The notes: generated by a model from the letters alone, not told the origin. Positions 16,522 through 25,341 are shown, numbered from the stretch's first letter. The stretch is 64,000 bases of DNA from Lentisalinibacter sp035655155 (GCA_035655155.1 DASRVH010000156.1:1-64000); one strand, 5' to 3'. Translations and numbers: made by a program.

Positions 16522-17030
16522 GGGGCTGTCTCCGGTTGCGGGCGGATGGCGGCGACGGCCGGGCCGCAGCGGTGGCCGTCCACCAGGGAGAGGATGTGCG
16601 CTACCGCTCGCTCCGCCGCGGCGGCCACCGGCGCGCTGAGCTGGTCACCCCAGTCCACGGTTTCCGGTTCGATGCCGATCAGGATGCGGCGGGCCGGGAG
16701 GCGTCCGCCCAGCCGGGCCATGTCGAGCGCGTCGGCGAGGCCCACCTCGTGCACGCTGCGGCCGCGGCGGGCGATGAAGGCGTCCATGGCTTCGTCTTCG
16801 AAGACGGCCAGCTCGCCGGGGACGCGGCCGTGCTTCGCCGCGTCGACCACGATGAGGCAATCGGCGTCCTCCAGCCAGCCGGTGAGCGCGAAGCCGAGGG
16901 TACCGCCGTCGATCAGTGCGATGTCCGCGTCGCCACCCAGGCGCGGGACGAGCATCTCTACGACACGCGGACCCACCCCGTCGTCACCCAGCAGGGTGTT
17001 ACCGATACCGATGATGTGGAGCGAAGCCAC
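16518..17030 (-). CDS. hynD: Hydrogenase maturation endopeptidase (HyaD/HupD family)
   Basis: 170 residues. GIGNTLLGDDGVGPRVVE carries the nickel-binding acidic residue, LIDGGTLGFALTGWLEDADC and IVVDAAKHG the second acidic site, and SVHEVGLADAL the conserved His. The protease checks nickel insertion into pre-HynL and removes the C-terminal peptide after the DPCxxCxxH motif; HynL here has a 15-residue extension to be cut. It is the first gene of the hydrogenase operon. Upstream is a 155-bp gap, the likely promoter region. Confidence 0.92.
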   Translation of the reverse strand: MASLHIIGIGNTLLGDDGVGPRVVEMLVPRLGGDADIALIDGGTLGFALTGWLEDADCLIVVDAAKHGRVPGELAVFEDEAMDAFIARRGRSVHEVGLADALDMARLGGRLPARRILIGIEPETVDWGDQLSAPVAAAAERAVAHILSLVDGHRCGPAVAAIRPQPETAP

Positions 17031-17161
17031 AGAGTCCTCCTCACACCGGCGCTAATTGCCCCCAATCGTCTCCGGCGTGAGAACCCCTAGTGTAGGGGCG
17101 GGGTTCCCGGCTCCAATGGGGGACTATGCAGCGTGTCCTAGGTGTTTATACCTAAGAGAAA

Positions 17162-17184
17162 TTTCCTGACCGGTAGGAAACCGG
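17162..17184 (-). terminator. Possible terminator hairpin after the uspA-like gene
   Basis: TTTCCT and AGGAAA form a 6-bp inverted repeat around GACCGGT (17163-17181 region), overlapping a second one, CCGGT-AGGAA-ACCGG (17170-17184). Read on the minus strand, right after the uspA stop at 17186, the stem is followed by TTTCTCTTAGG, a weak U-rich stretch. The stem is short, so termination is plausible but not certain. The rest of the 17031-17185 gap should hold the hydrogenase promoter, of which I can pick out no convincing hexamers. Confidence 0.35.
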
Positions 17185-17185
17185 C

Positions 17186-17599
17186 TCAGCGGACCACCAT
17201 GACGGTGATCGGGGCGCTGGACGCCACGTAGGCGGCATTGGAGGCGAACATCCGGTCGTCCACGTCGGGGATATGGGAGGCCATGACCACCAGGTCGGCG
17301 CCGCTCTCCTCCAGCGCCCGCATGAGCGCTTCGCGCACGTCCAGGCGGTCGTCCTCGGGTATGACCGCCCGCGCCGTCGCCTCGAAGCCGTGTCGTTCCG
17401 CCTGGTCCAGGGCGAAGGAGTCGAGCGCCTCGCGGAACTCGTCGGCCCGGCCGGCGGAGAGGGGGCCGGGCGCGACGCTGACATAGCAGACCGGGATGCG
17501 ATAACCGGCGGCGAGGCCGGCGGCAGTTTGCAACGCCTTGTCCAGACTGGCGAGGTGCGCCAGGTCCACGGGCACCATGATCTTGTGATAGAACTGCAT
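17186..17599 (-). CDS. Universal stress protein (UspA family)
   Basis: 137 residues from the ATG at 17599, which has AGGAG seven bases upstream; the frame is open further upstream but that part overlaps no conserved sequence. Starts KIMVPVDLAHLASLDKAL, has ADLVVMASHIPDVDD in the middle and ends VASSAPITVMVVR, the fold of single-domain Usp proteins. The usual ATP-binding G-x2-G-x9-G-S/T pattern is degenerate (HIPDVDDRMFASNAAYVASS), so ATP binding is doubtful. It lies 61 bp after the GMC oxidoreductase gene on the same strand. Confidence 0.85.
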   Translation of the reverse strand: MQFYHKIMVPVDLAHLASLDKALQTAAGLAAGYRIPVCYVSVAPGPLSAGRADEFREALDSFALDQAERHGFEATARAVIPEDDRLDVREALMRALEESGADLVVMASHIPDVDDRMFASNAAYVASSAPITVMVVR

Positions 17600-17660
17600 C
17601 GGCCTGCTCCTGTGCCGTCTCGCCAGGGATTTTTGCATGACGACCCCGGGAATCCGAACG

Positions 17661-19286
17661 TCAGACGGACTCCTGGCGCCGCTCCGGTACCGACGCCATC
17701 GCATGTTCCGCCAATGCCGTGATCGTCAGCGACGGATTGACGCCCGGATTGGCGGGGACCGCCGCACCGTCGCATACCAGGAGGTTCCGATAGCCGAAGA
17801 CCCGCTGGTGGCGGTCGATGACGCCACGACGCTCGTCCGCACCGATCACGGCCCCGCCGAGGATGTGCGCGGTGGTCGGTATGTTGGCGAGAGCCTCCAT
17901 CAGCATGCTCTGCGGCAGACCATCGGTATGTCCGGCCAGCCAGGCGGCCGCCCGATTCGCGGACTCGATGTAGGTAGGGTTCGGTTTGTCGGGGTCCTGC
18001 GCGGTCTTCAACCGGACACCGGATCCGAATCGCCGTGGCACGGCACGGAAGCTGATCGCGTTGTCCAGAGTCTGCATCACCAACAGCACTACCGTGCGGC
18101 GGGCCCAGCCGACGGGCCAGAGTGATTTCAGGAGGCGCACGGGATGGCGCAGCGCCTGCCGGGCCAGGATCAGCGGCCGCGTGAGCCGGGTGCCCTTGCC
18201 GGTCAATAGCGTGAACAGCGTGCCCATGAAATCCCCGCGCCGGCCATAGGTAACCACCTCGATGTGCGTGTCGCTGTCGACGTGGATGCTTGCGCTGATG
18301 GCGACGCTGTTCCAGGTATTCAGCGTCTCGTCCGGTAGCGTGACGGCAAGAACCGACTCGCTGTTGGTGCGTACGAGTTGGCCGAGGCAGTCGCTGATGC
18401 GCGGCAGCGACCCCCGATGCCGGCAATTCGCCAGCAGCCGGTTCGTGCCGAGCGCACCCGCCGCCACGACGACGCCGGCGGCGCGATAGTGGCGCCGGTT
18501 GTGTCGCAGCCAGGCCCCGGGCCTCGCTGTCGAAAGCACGTAGCCGTCGCTGCCGTCGGATTGCCCGGCCGGTCTGATGTCGGTGACCTCGGTGTCCGGA
18601 ATGATCGTCGCACCGCGTTTCTCGGCGAGATGCAGGTAATTCTTGACCAGCGTGTTCTTCGCGCCCTCGCGGCACCCGACCATGCAGGCGCCGCAGCGCG
18701 TACAGCCGGTACGCGGTGGTCCTTCGCCATCGAAATAGGGATCTTCTACGGTGGCGCCCGGTTCGCCGAAGTAGACGCCGACGGGCGTCCGGCGAAATGT
18801 CCCCTCGGTACCGAAGTGCCCTGCAATCGAGCGCAGCAATTCGTCGCCCGGGCTTTCGAACGGAACGACGTTGACACCCAGCATGTGCTCGGCCGTGTCG
18901 TAATGGGGTGCGAGTTCCGCCGACCAGTCGGCCAGATTCGACCACTGTGGATTGGCGAAGAACTCCGGTGCGGCGCGGTACAGGGTATTGGCGTACACGA
19001 GGCTGCCACCGCCCACACCCGCCCCTGCCGCCAGGAAGACGTCGCGGAACGGAACCAGCCGCATGATGCCGCGCAGCCCGAGCGCGGGCGCCCACAGGAA
19101 TCGGCGCAGGTTCCATGCGGAGGCTGCGAAATCCTGGTCCCGATAGCGCGGGCCGCTCTCGATCACTGCGACCCGGTAGCCTTTCTCGGCCAGCCGCAGG
19201 GCGGCGACGCTCCCGCCGAAGCCCGAGCCCACGACGCACCAGTCGAAGTCCTCGCAGACATCTGCCATTGCTGAATTCCCCCGCAC
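17661..19286 (-). CDS. GMC-family FAD oxidoreductase (cholesterol-oxidase-like)
   Basis: 541 residues (535 if the second ATG at 19268 is used). The FAD-binding motif WCVVGSGFGGSVAALRLAEKG is at the N-terminus without a signal peptide. FLAAGAGVGGGSLVYANTL is the GMC signature. A Cys cluster, GCTRCGACMVGCREGAKNTL (about residues 193-212), is typical of the cholesterol oxidase-like branch. The C-terminal HILGGAVIGADERRGVID and PGVNPSLTITALAEHA are the flavin-binding end with the catalytic region. Probably oxidises a sterol-like or other hydrophobic alcohol; substrate unknown. Divergent from the ThDP enzyme gene. Confidence 0.88.
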   Translation of the reverse strand: MRGNSAMADVCEDFDWCVVGSGFGGSVAALRLAEKGYRVAVIESGPRYRDQDFAASAWNLRRFLWAPALGLRGIMRLVPFRDVFLAAGAGVGGGSLVYANTLYRAAPEFFANPQWSNLADWSAELAPHYDTAEHMLGVNVVPFESPGDELLRSIAGHFGTEGTFRRTPVGVYFGEPGATVEDPYFDGEGPPRTGCTRCGACMVGCREGAKNTLVKNYLHLAEKRGATIIPDTEVTDIRPAGQSDGSDGYVLSTARPGAWLRHNRRHYRAAGVVVAAGALGTNRLLANCRHRGSLPRISDCLGQLVRTNSESVLAVTLPDETLNTWNSVAISASIHVDSDTHIEVVTYGRRGDFMGTLFTLLTGKGTRLTRPLILARQALRHPVRLLKSLWPVGWARRTVVLLVMQTLDNAISFRAVPRRFGSGVRLKTAQDPDKPNPTYIESANRAAAWLAGHTDGLPQSMLMEALANIPTTAHILGGAVIGADERRGVIDRHQRVFGYRNLLVCDGAAVPANPGVNPSLTITALAEHAMASVPERRQESV

Positions 19287-19345
19287 CGAGCCAGGATGAT
19301 AGTAGCGGGCTTGCCATCTATGATGCGAGGAGGGAAAACCACGAC

Positions 19346-21043
19346 ATGACCGAATCCGGTCCAGCAGGGAACCAAAAGATGAAAGCCTCCGATCTACTCG
19401 TGCGCTGCCTCGAAGCCGAGGGCATCGAATACATCTTCGGCGTACCCGGCGAGGAGAACGCCGACTTCATGCTCTCGCTGGAGGGCAGCGAGCAGATACG
19501 CTTCGTGCTCACCCGCCACGAGCAGGGCGCGGCCTTCATGGCCGAGATCTACGGGCGCCTCACCGGCAATCCCGCCGGCTGCCTTGGCACGCTGGGGCCC
19601 GGCGCCACCAACCTCATCACCGGCGTGGCGGATTCCAACATGGACCGCGCGCCCATGCTGGTGCTGACCGGCCAGGGCTCCACCCTGCGCCTGCACAAGG
19701 AGTCGCACCAGATCATGGACGTGGTCGGCATGTTCGAGCCGGTCACGAAATGGGCCACCACCGTCCACAACGCCCGCACCATCCCGGAGATCGTCAGGAA
19801 GGCGGTGCGGCTCGCGCGCACGGAGAAGCCGGGCGCCGTGCACATCGAGCTGCCCGAGGACGTGGCCAAGCGCGACGTGGAGGCCGAGCCGCTGGAGCCG
19901 CGGCGTTTCCGCCGCCCCGGCCCGGACGACAAGATCACCGACCGGGCCTTCGCCATGCTGGCCGAGGCGAAACGGCCGGTGATCATCGCCGGCAACGGCG
20001 CCATCCGGCGCAGGGCGTCGAAGCAGCTCAGGATCTTCTGCGAGTCCACCGGCATCGGCGTGCTGAGCACGTTCATGGCCAAGGGCGCGGTGGACATGGA
20101 CGCCGACTACTGCCTCTACACCATCGGTCTCGGCGCCAAGGACATCCCGACGCTCGCCATCGACGAGGCGGATCTGGTGATCACGCTCGGCTTCGACATG
20201 GTGGAGTACCACCCGCGGCTGTGGAACCCGGAGCGGGACAAGACCATCATCCACGCCGACTTCCTGCCGGCCGAGATCGACCAGCACTATCACCCCGAGG
20301 TGGAGCTGGTGGGCGACCTGGCCCACACGCTGTGGATGCTGAATGAGCGGGTGCGCGGGCGGGGCCTGCCGGACTTCGACCTCGCCTCCCAGGGAGCGGT
20401 GCGCAAACGCATGACCGAAGAGCTCGCCGCCCACGCCGACGATGACACCGAGGGCGCGATCCGTCCCCAGAAGATGCTCTGGGACGCCCGCCAGGTGATG
20501 GGCCCCTCGGACATCCTGTTATCCGACGTGGGCGCCCACAAGATGTGGATCGCGCGTCACTACCACTGCCACGAGCCCAATACCTGCCTGATACCGAACG
20601 GCTTCTGCTCCATGGGCTCGGCGCTGCCCGGCGCCATCGCGGCGAACATCGTGCATCCGGAGCGCAAGGTTCTCGGCATCGCCGGCGACGGCGGCTTCCT
20701 GATGAACGTGCAGGAGATGGAGACGGCCCGGCGGCTCGGTAGCGACATCGTCATGCTGGTGTGGGAGGACGGCGGCTACGGGCTGATCAGCTGGAAGCAG
20801 GAGGACGAGTTCGGCCGCCACACCGCGCTCGGTTTCGGCAATCCGGACTGGCTGCAGCTCGCGGAGGCGTTCGGCTGGGGCGGGCACCGGGTGGAGCGCT
20901 CGCGGGAGTTCCGCGCGACGCTGGAGGCGGCCTTCGCGGAGCAGGGCCCCAGCCTGGTGGTGGCGCCGGTGGATTACCGGGAGAACCGGGAACTCACCCG
21001 CCGCCTCGGCGAGATCATCGGGGCGGGGATCGTGGGGGGCTGA
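19346..21043 (+). CDS. Acetolactate synthase large-subunit-like ThDP enzyme
   Basis: 565 residues from the ATG at 19346 (GAGGAGGG at 19327-19334); the ATG at 19379, better spaced to AGGGA, would give 554. Three ThDP-enzyme domains: the PYR domain begins KASDLLVRCLEAEGIEYIFG with the catalytic Glu in VPGEEN, the central FAD-type domain follows GPGATNLITGVADSNMDR, and the PP domain carries the ThDP/Mg motif GDGGFLMNVQEMETARRL. It condenses pyruvate or another 2-oxoacid. No regulatory ilvH/ilvN subunit or other branched-chain gene is adjacent, so a catabolic or stand-alone role is as likely as valine synthesis. The 3' end overlaps the converging gene by 29 bp. Confidence 0.88.
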   Translation: MTESGPAGNQKMKASDLLVRCLEAEGIEYIFGVPGEENADFMLSLEGSEQIRFVLTRHEQGAAFMAEIYGRLTGNPAGCLGTLGPGATNLITGVADSNMDRAPMLVLTGQGSTLRLHKESHQIMDVVGMFEPVTKWATTVHNARTIPEIVRKAVRLARTEKPGAVHIELPEDVAKRDVEAEPLEPRRFRRPGPDDKITDRAFAMLAEAKRPVIIAGNGAIRRRASKQLRIFCESTGIGVLSTFMAKGAVDMDADYCLYTIGLGAKDIPTLAIDEADLVITLGFDMVEYHPRLWNPERDKTIIHADFLPAEIDQHYHPEVELVGDLAHTLWMLNERVRGRGLPDFDLASQGAVRKRMTEELAAHADDDTEGAIRPQKMLWDARQVMGPSDILLSDVGAHKMWIARHYHCHEPNTCLIPNGFCSMGSALPGAIAANIVHPERKVLGIAGDGGFLMNVQEMETARRLGSDIVMLVWEDGGYGLISWKQEDEFGRHTALGFGNPDWLQLAEAFGWGGHRVERSREFRATLEAAFAEQGPSLVVAPVDYRENRELTRRLGEIIGAGIVGG

Positions 21044-21692
21044 CCGGGCCCCGGCCGGCCGGGCTCCAGGCCAGCATGAGCTGGCCGGCGTAGTAGAGCG
21101 GCAGGCTCCAGACGTACGGCGGGAATTCCGGCTGCATGAACTGCCGTGCGGCCACGCCCAGGTCCGAGAAGTAGAAGGCCATCGCGCCGGCCGGCAGCAG
21201 CCAGGTGGCGCCGGCGCCGCGGGTGCCGAGCGCGCCGATCACCATGAGGTTGATGACCACCAGGTAGGCGAGCACCGGGATGCGAAGCCCGGCGCCCACG
21301 TGAGGCATCAGCCAGATCGCGACGCCGCTGGAGAACAACAGCACCGCGACCGCCGCGCCTGCCACCCAGCCGAGATTCACGCCGCGCAGCAGGAACGCGG
21401 TCAGATAGGCGAGGTGGGCCAGCAGGAACGCGGACAGGCCGAGCAGGAACCAGGTGTCGCCGGTGCCCAGCAGGAAGGCGTCGCCGAACCAGGACAGGCC
21501 GAGGCCGGCGAGCAGTGCCCGGCCCCAGCCGCTGTCCGGCGCGCCGGCCGACACCGCGACGACGATGAAGGCGGTGGAAGCCGTCATCTTGGCGATGGCC
21601 GCTGCAATGGACAGCCCCTGCAGCTGGAAGCCCACCAGCGCCGCGCAGGCGACCAGCGATATCACCGTCCAGAGAGTCCGCCGATGCATCAT
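21015..21692 (-). CDS. Lysoplasmalogenase (YhhN/TMEM86 family)
   Basis: 225 residues from the ATG pair at 21692/21689; the frame is open to 21725 but that would overlap the transporter gene. Seven to eight membrane segments. Family landmarks: KMTASTAFIVVAV, LSWFGDAFLLG (conserved Asp), LSAFLLAHLAYLTAFL, GAMAFYFSDLGVAARQF (second Asp) and WSLPLYYAGQLMLAW. Family members hydrolyse the vinyl-ether bond of lysoplasmalogens; bacterial ones are mostly untested. It starts 11 bp after the YfcC-like transporter stop, so probably cotranscribed. Confidence 0.85.
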   Translation of the reverse strand: MMHRRTLWTVISLVACAALVGFQLQGLSIAAAIAKMTASTAFIVVAVSAGAPDSGWGRALLAGLGLSWFGDAFLLGTGDTWFLLGLSAFLLAHLAYLTAFLLRGVNLGWVAGAAVAVLLFSSGVAIWLMPHVGAGLRIPVLAYLVVINLMVIGALGTRGAGATWLLPAGAMAFYFSDLGVAARQFMQPEFPPYVWSLPLYYAGQLMLAWSPAGRGPVSPPRSPPR

Positions 21693-21702
21693 CCGGCACC
21701 GC

Positions 21703-23109
21703 TCACGGGTTGAAGCCGACGGCATCGCCGACGTGGATCGTCAGCACGAGGAAGACAATGGCCAGCGCGAACAGCTTGACCAGCAGCGGCACGATGAAGC
21801 GCACCCAGGCGCCGTAGGGGATGCGCCCGAGCGCGAGCGCGCCCATCACCAGCGCGCTGGTGGGCACGACCATGTTGGTGAAGCCGTCGCCGAACTGGTA
21901 GGCCAGCACCGCGGTCTGCTGGGGCACGTCGGTGAGCGTGGCCAGCGGCGACATGATGGGCATGGTCACGAAGGCCTGGCCGCTGCCGGACGGGATGAAG
22001 AAGTTGCAGATGGTCTGCACGGCGAGCATGCCCACGGCCGAGGCCTCCGGCCCGAGTTCCGTGAGCACGCCGGCGATGGCGTGGATCACCGTGTCGATGA
22101 CCTGGCCGTCGGAGAGCACCACCTCGATGGAGCGGGCGAAGCCCACCATGAGCGCCGCCGCGGTCATGTCGGCGGCGCCGCTGATGAAGGTGCGGCTGGT
22201 CTCGCCGGCCGGGATGCGGCCGATGATCGCCGCCAGCAATCCGATACCGAGGAACACCGCGTTCAGTTCGGGGATGTACCAGCCATGCGCCTGCACGCCC
22301 CAGACGAAGCCGACGATGCCGCCGACGAAGACCGCGAGCACGGCGATGCGGCTCGGTGAGAGCTCGACGTCGTGGGGCGGCTCGAAGCCGGTGGAGTAGT
22401 CCACGTGCGCCACCAGGCTGGTGGACGGGTCGCGCTGCACCCGGCGCGCGTAGCGGTAGAGATGGTGGAAGGCAACGGCCAGGAAGGCGGCCATCATCAC
22501 GAGGCGGAACTGCCAGCCCGAGGTGATGGGGAGCCCGGCGATGTTCTGGGCGATGATGACACCGAAGGGGTTCGTGCCGGCACAGGCCCAGCCGATGCCA
22601 TAGGGAATCCACACCATCCCCATGGCCACGATGGCGTCCATGCGCATGGCGAGGCTCATGGTCACGATAATGGGCACCAGCGGCACGTATTCCTCGCCCA
22701 TGCCGATGGTGAACGCGCCCAGGCTGAACATCACCAGGCAGCCGCCGATGAGTATCCACGGGCTGGCGCCGAGGCGGGCCACTGACTTGTGCAGCACCGC
22801 GTCGATGGCGCCGGTGCGCCGCAGGATCGCGATGACGCCGCCCACGATGAAGATGAGAAAGATGATGTCCTGGGCGGCGGCCATGCCCTTCGGGATGGCC
22901 ATGAGGAAGTGCCAGGGCGGTATCTCGGCCCGCTCGTCGGCGGCCACCCGCTCGTAGGTGCCCTCGACCACCATCGAGCGGCCCGGGTTGTCCGGGTAGG
23001 GCTGGCGCTCGAACTGCCCCTGCGGGATGGCATACACCAGCAGCTGGGCCACGACGATGATCGAGAAGATCAGTACCAGCGAATCGATGGACCAGCCGCG
23101 TTTGGTCAT
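21703..23109 (-). CDS. YfcC-family transporter (DcuC/ArcD superfamily)
   Basis: 468 residues, about 11-12 membrane helices; GGGAG lies five bases before the ATG. The N-terminal IDSLVLIFSIIVVAQLLVYAIP-x-GQFER pattern followed by a periplasmic loop (residues about 30-65) and MAIPKGMAAAQDIIFLIFIVGG is characteristic of YfcC proteins. Motifs GAFTIGMGEEYVPLVPI, GWACAGTNPFGVIIAQNIAG and FFIPSGSGQAFVTMPIM are the paired re-entrant regions of this superfamily. Probable substrates are amino acids, peptides or dicarboxylates; I cannot choose. Followed by the lysoplasmalogenase gene. Confidence 0.88.
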   Translation of the reverse strand: MTKRGWSIDSLVLIFSIIVVAQLLVYAIPQGQFERQPYPDNPGRSMVVEGTYERVAADERAEIPPWHFLMAIPKGMAAAQDIIFLIFIVGGVIAILRRTGAIDAVLHKSVARLGASPWILIGGCLVMFSLGAFTIGMGEEYVPLVPIIVTMSLAMRMDAIVAMGMVWIPYGIGWACAGTNPFGVIIAQNIAGLPITSGWQFRLVMMAAFLAVAFHHLYRYARRVQRDPSTSLVAHVDYSTGFEPPHDVELSPSRIAVLAVFVGGIVGFVWGVQAHGWYIPELNAVFLGIGLLAAIIGRIPAGETSRTFISGAADMTAAALMVGFARSIEVVLSDGQVIDTVIHAIAGVLTELGPEASAVGMLAVQTICNFFIPSGSGQAFVTMPIMSPLATLTDVPQQTAVLAYQFGDGFTNMVVPTSALVMGALALGRIPYGAWVRFIVPLLVKLFALAIVFLVLTIHVGDAVGFNP

Positions 23110-23132
23110 GCGTCTCCCTGCAGGAGGGCCTT

Positions 23133-23188
23133 GTAGGAGTGCCTTCAGGCCCGATCGAATGATGAATCGGGGCTAAAGCCCCTCCTAC
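23133..23188. repeat. REP-like doublet (GTAGGAG ... CTCCTAC)
   Basis: A head-to-head pair of palindromic units in the gap between the aldolase stop (23204) and the transporter start (23109). The left unit GTAGGAGTGCCTTCAGGCCCGAT (23133-23155) faces the right unit GGGGCTAAAGCCCCTCCTAC (ending 23188). Each has its own stem-loop (GCCTTCAGGC; GGGGCTAAAGCCCC). The left unit recurs at 37627 and, inverted, at 38031. This is the form of gammaproteobacterial REP/BIME elements, which are moved by RAYT transposases; no RAYT gene is in the window. Confidence 0.75.
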
Positions 23189-23203
23189 CCGTATCCCCGG
23201 GTA

Positions 23204-24097
23204 TCAGGTTTTCGACGCGTCGAAGATGCTCTGGATGGCGTCGTCGAGCATCTCGTTGAACTCCTCGTCGCTCTGCTTCACCGACAGGCCCTCGGTGAGC
23301 GCGCGGGAGAAACTGGCCACCATGCGGTGCTGCTTCTTCAGCCGCGCGTCCGCTTCCTTGCGGCTGTAGCCGCCCGATAGCGCCACCACCTTCAGCACGT
23401 TCGGATGGTCGATGCAGTCCGAATAGAGATTGTCCACCTCGGGCAGCGTCAGCTTCAGCATCACCAGCCTGCCTTCTTCCAGCTTGTCGAGGTGCTCCAT
23501 GATGTGGCGATGCAGGATGCCCTCCGCCTCGGTCTTCTCGGGGCAGTGGATATCGACCTCCGGTTCGATGATCGGCACGAGACCGGCGTCGATGATCTGC
23601 TTCGCCACCTCGAACTGCTGCTCGACTATGGCCTTGATGCCGTCCTCGTTGGCCTGCTTGATCACCGAGCGCATCTTGGTGCCGAAGATGCCCTTGTCCT
23701 TCGCCTTCTTCAGCAGCGCGTCGAGGCCGGGGATGGGTTTCATGAGCTGGACGCCGTCCTTCTCGTCGGCCAGGCCCTTGTCCACCTTCAGGATGGGCAC
23801 GACCCGCTTCTCTTCCCAGAGGTAGTCGGCGGTGGGTCGGCCCTCGATCTCCCGGTCCATGGTGTCCTCGAACAGGATGGCGGCCAGGATGCGATCCCCG
23901 TCGAACGCCGGGCTGGTGATGATGCGGCTGCGCATCTGGTGCACGAGGTCGAACATCTGGTCGTCGTTCGACCAGGCGTTCTCGTCGATGCCGTAGAGCC
24001 GCAACGCCTTCGGCGTGCTGCCGCCGCTCTGGTCCAGCGCTGCGATGAAGCCGTCTTCCTTCCTGAATTTCTCGAGTTGCTGATCGAAGTTGCTCAC
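23204..24097 (-). CDS. fda: Fructose-bisphosphate aldolase class I
   Basis: 297 residues from a GTG at 24097 with GAGG upstream. Schiff-base type aldolase: FIAALDQSGGSTPKALRLYG at the start, ILFEDTMDREIEGRP, VVPILKVDKGLADEKDGVQLM with active-site Lys, GTKMRSVI, LVPIIEPEVDIHCPEKTEAE and RLVMLKLTLPE carrying the Schiff-base Lys, then ALSGGYSRKEADARL for phosphate binding. Cleaves fructose 1,6-bisphosphate to DHAP and GAP in glycolysis/gluconeogenesis. Monocistronic in appearance, with a REP doublet downstream. Confidence 0.93.
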   Translation of the reverse strand: MSNFDQQLEKFRKEDGFIAALDQSGGSTPKALRLYGIDENAWSNDDQMFDLVHQMRSRIITSPAFDGDRILAAILFEDTMDREIEGRPTADYLWEEKRVVPILKVDKGLADEKDGVQLMKPIPGLDALLKKAKDKGIFGTKMRSVIKQANEDGIKAIVEQQFEVAKQIIDAGLVPIIEPEVDIHCPEKTEAEGILHRHIMEHLDKLEEGRLVMLKLTLPEVDNLYSDCIDHPNVLKVVALSGGYSRKEADARLKKQHRMVASFSRALTEGLSVKQSDEEFNEMLDDAIQSIFDASKT

Positions 24098-24194
24098 GGT
24101 AAGCCTCGTCGTGTGGTTGTTCGTGGGATTCTGTCGCCATTCTACGCCATGGCGGGCGCCGGGCGGAAAATCGGGCGGTGACCGGTCCGGGGCG

Positions 24195-25172
24195 TCAGCC
24201 TGCGGCCGGCACGCTCAGGTAGCGCTCGCCGCGGTCGCACAGCACCGTGACCACGGTGTGGCCGGGGCCGAGTTCCCGGGCTACCTTCGTGGCCGCCAGC
24301 ACGTTGGCGCCGGAGGAGATGCCAACGAGCAGGCCTTCCTCTGCCGCCAGCCGGCGCGCTGCCGCCTTGGCATCCTCGGTGGCGATGCGCACAACCTCGT
24401 CGATCTCCCCCAGGTTCACGAGATCCGGGATGAAGCCGTCCGCCAGCCCCTGGATGCCGTGCCTGCCCGGCACGTCGCCGGACATCACCGCGGATTCGTT
24501 CGGCTCCACGGCGACGATGCGGGCCGGCACGTCCGCGCCGCGCAGCGCCCGGGAGACGCCCATCAGCGTGCCGCCCGTGCCGACGCCCATGACGAAGGCG
24601 TCGAGGCGGCCGCCGGTCTGGCGCACGATCTCGGGGCCGGTGGTCATCTCGTGGGCCGCGGGGTTATCCACGTTCTTGAACTGGCGGGGCAGGAAGACCC
24701 GCGGGTCGTTCGCCTCCTCCTCCTCGCTCTCGCGTACGGCCGCCTGGATGTCGTTGATCTCTTCCAGCAGCCGGAGCTCGGCGCCAAGCAGCTCGATCAT
24801 GCGGCGGCGCTCCTCGCTCACGGTCTTCGGCATGACGATGGTGACCGGGTAGCCGCGGATGGCCCCGATCATCGCCAGTGCGATGCCGGTGTTGCCGGAG
24901 GTGACCTCGAGGATGCGCGAGTCCGGCCCCAGGTCCCCGCGCCGCTCGGCCTCCAGGATCATGTGCCGGGCGATGCGGTCCTTGATGCTGCCGCCGGGAT
25001 TCAGGTACTCGGCTTTGGCGTAGACCTGACAGCCCGTCTCCTCGCTGGCCGCGCGCAGCAGCATCAGCGGCGTGCAGCCGATGGAGTCCATCACGCCGGA
25101 GGTGACGAGACAGGTTGGGCGTTCCCGCGGACAGGGGACGAACTGGACGGGTTCCGTGCTGATGGCTGCCAT
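24195..25172 (-). CDS. cysM: Cysteine synthase (O-acetylserine/phosphoserine sulfhydrylase family)
   Basis: 325 residues from the ATG at 25172, which has GGAG seven bases upstream. PLP fold type II: SIGCTPLMLL, the Schiff-base Lys in YLNPGGSIKDRIARHMI, EVTSGNTGIALAMIGAIRGY (PLP and substrate loop), GVGTGGTLMGVSRAL (phosphate loop) and EEGLLVGISSGANVLAATKVA. The 20 or so residues before SIGCTPL are longer than usual and include Cys-Pro-Arg-Glu-Arg. Close to CysM/CysK; the exact sulfur donor and acceptor cannot be told. Divergent from the kinase gene at 25342. Confidence 0.92.
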   Translation of the reverse strand: MAAISTEPVQFVPCPRERPTCLVTSGVMDSIGCTPLMLLRAASEETGCQVYAKAEYLNPGGSIKDRIARHMILEAERRGDLGPDSRILEVTSGNTGIALAMIGAIRGYPVTIVMPKTVSEERRRMIELLGAELRLLEEINDIQAAVRESEEEEANDPRVFLPRQFKNVDNPAAHEMTTGPEIVRQTGGRLDAFVMGVGTGGTLMGVSRALRGADVPARIVAVEPNESAVMSGDVPGRHGIQGLADGFIPDLVNLGEIDEVVRIATEDAKAAARRLAAEEGLLVGISSGANVLAATKVARELGPGHTVVTVLCDRGERYLSVPAAG

Positions 25173-25341
25173 GACGCTACTCCGGGCCGGCTGTGTGCCG
25201 CTCGCGGGTACAGGTCCGCCAGCTATGACAGAGCGGCCAGCGGTGATCCATACGTAATGGCCGTCGACCGGCGGGGAAATTGCGTGGGGCACTCCGATAT
25301 GCAAAATGGACCGGGAAGAAGTCGGTTCGGGGACAAGAACA

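Noticed and set aside
17152..19317. 721-residue frame covering the GMC and Usp genes on the same strand
   Set aside because: It is the wrong frame of both; Arg-rich and without motifs.
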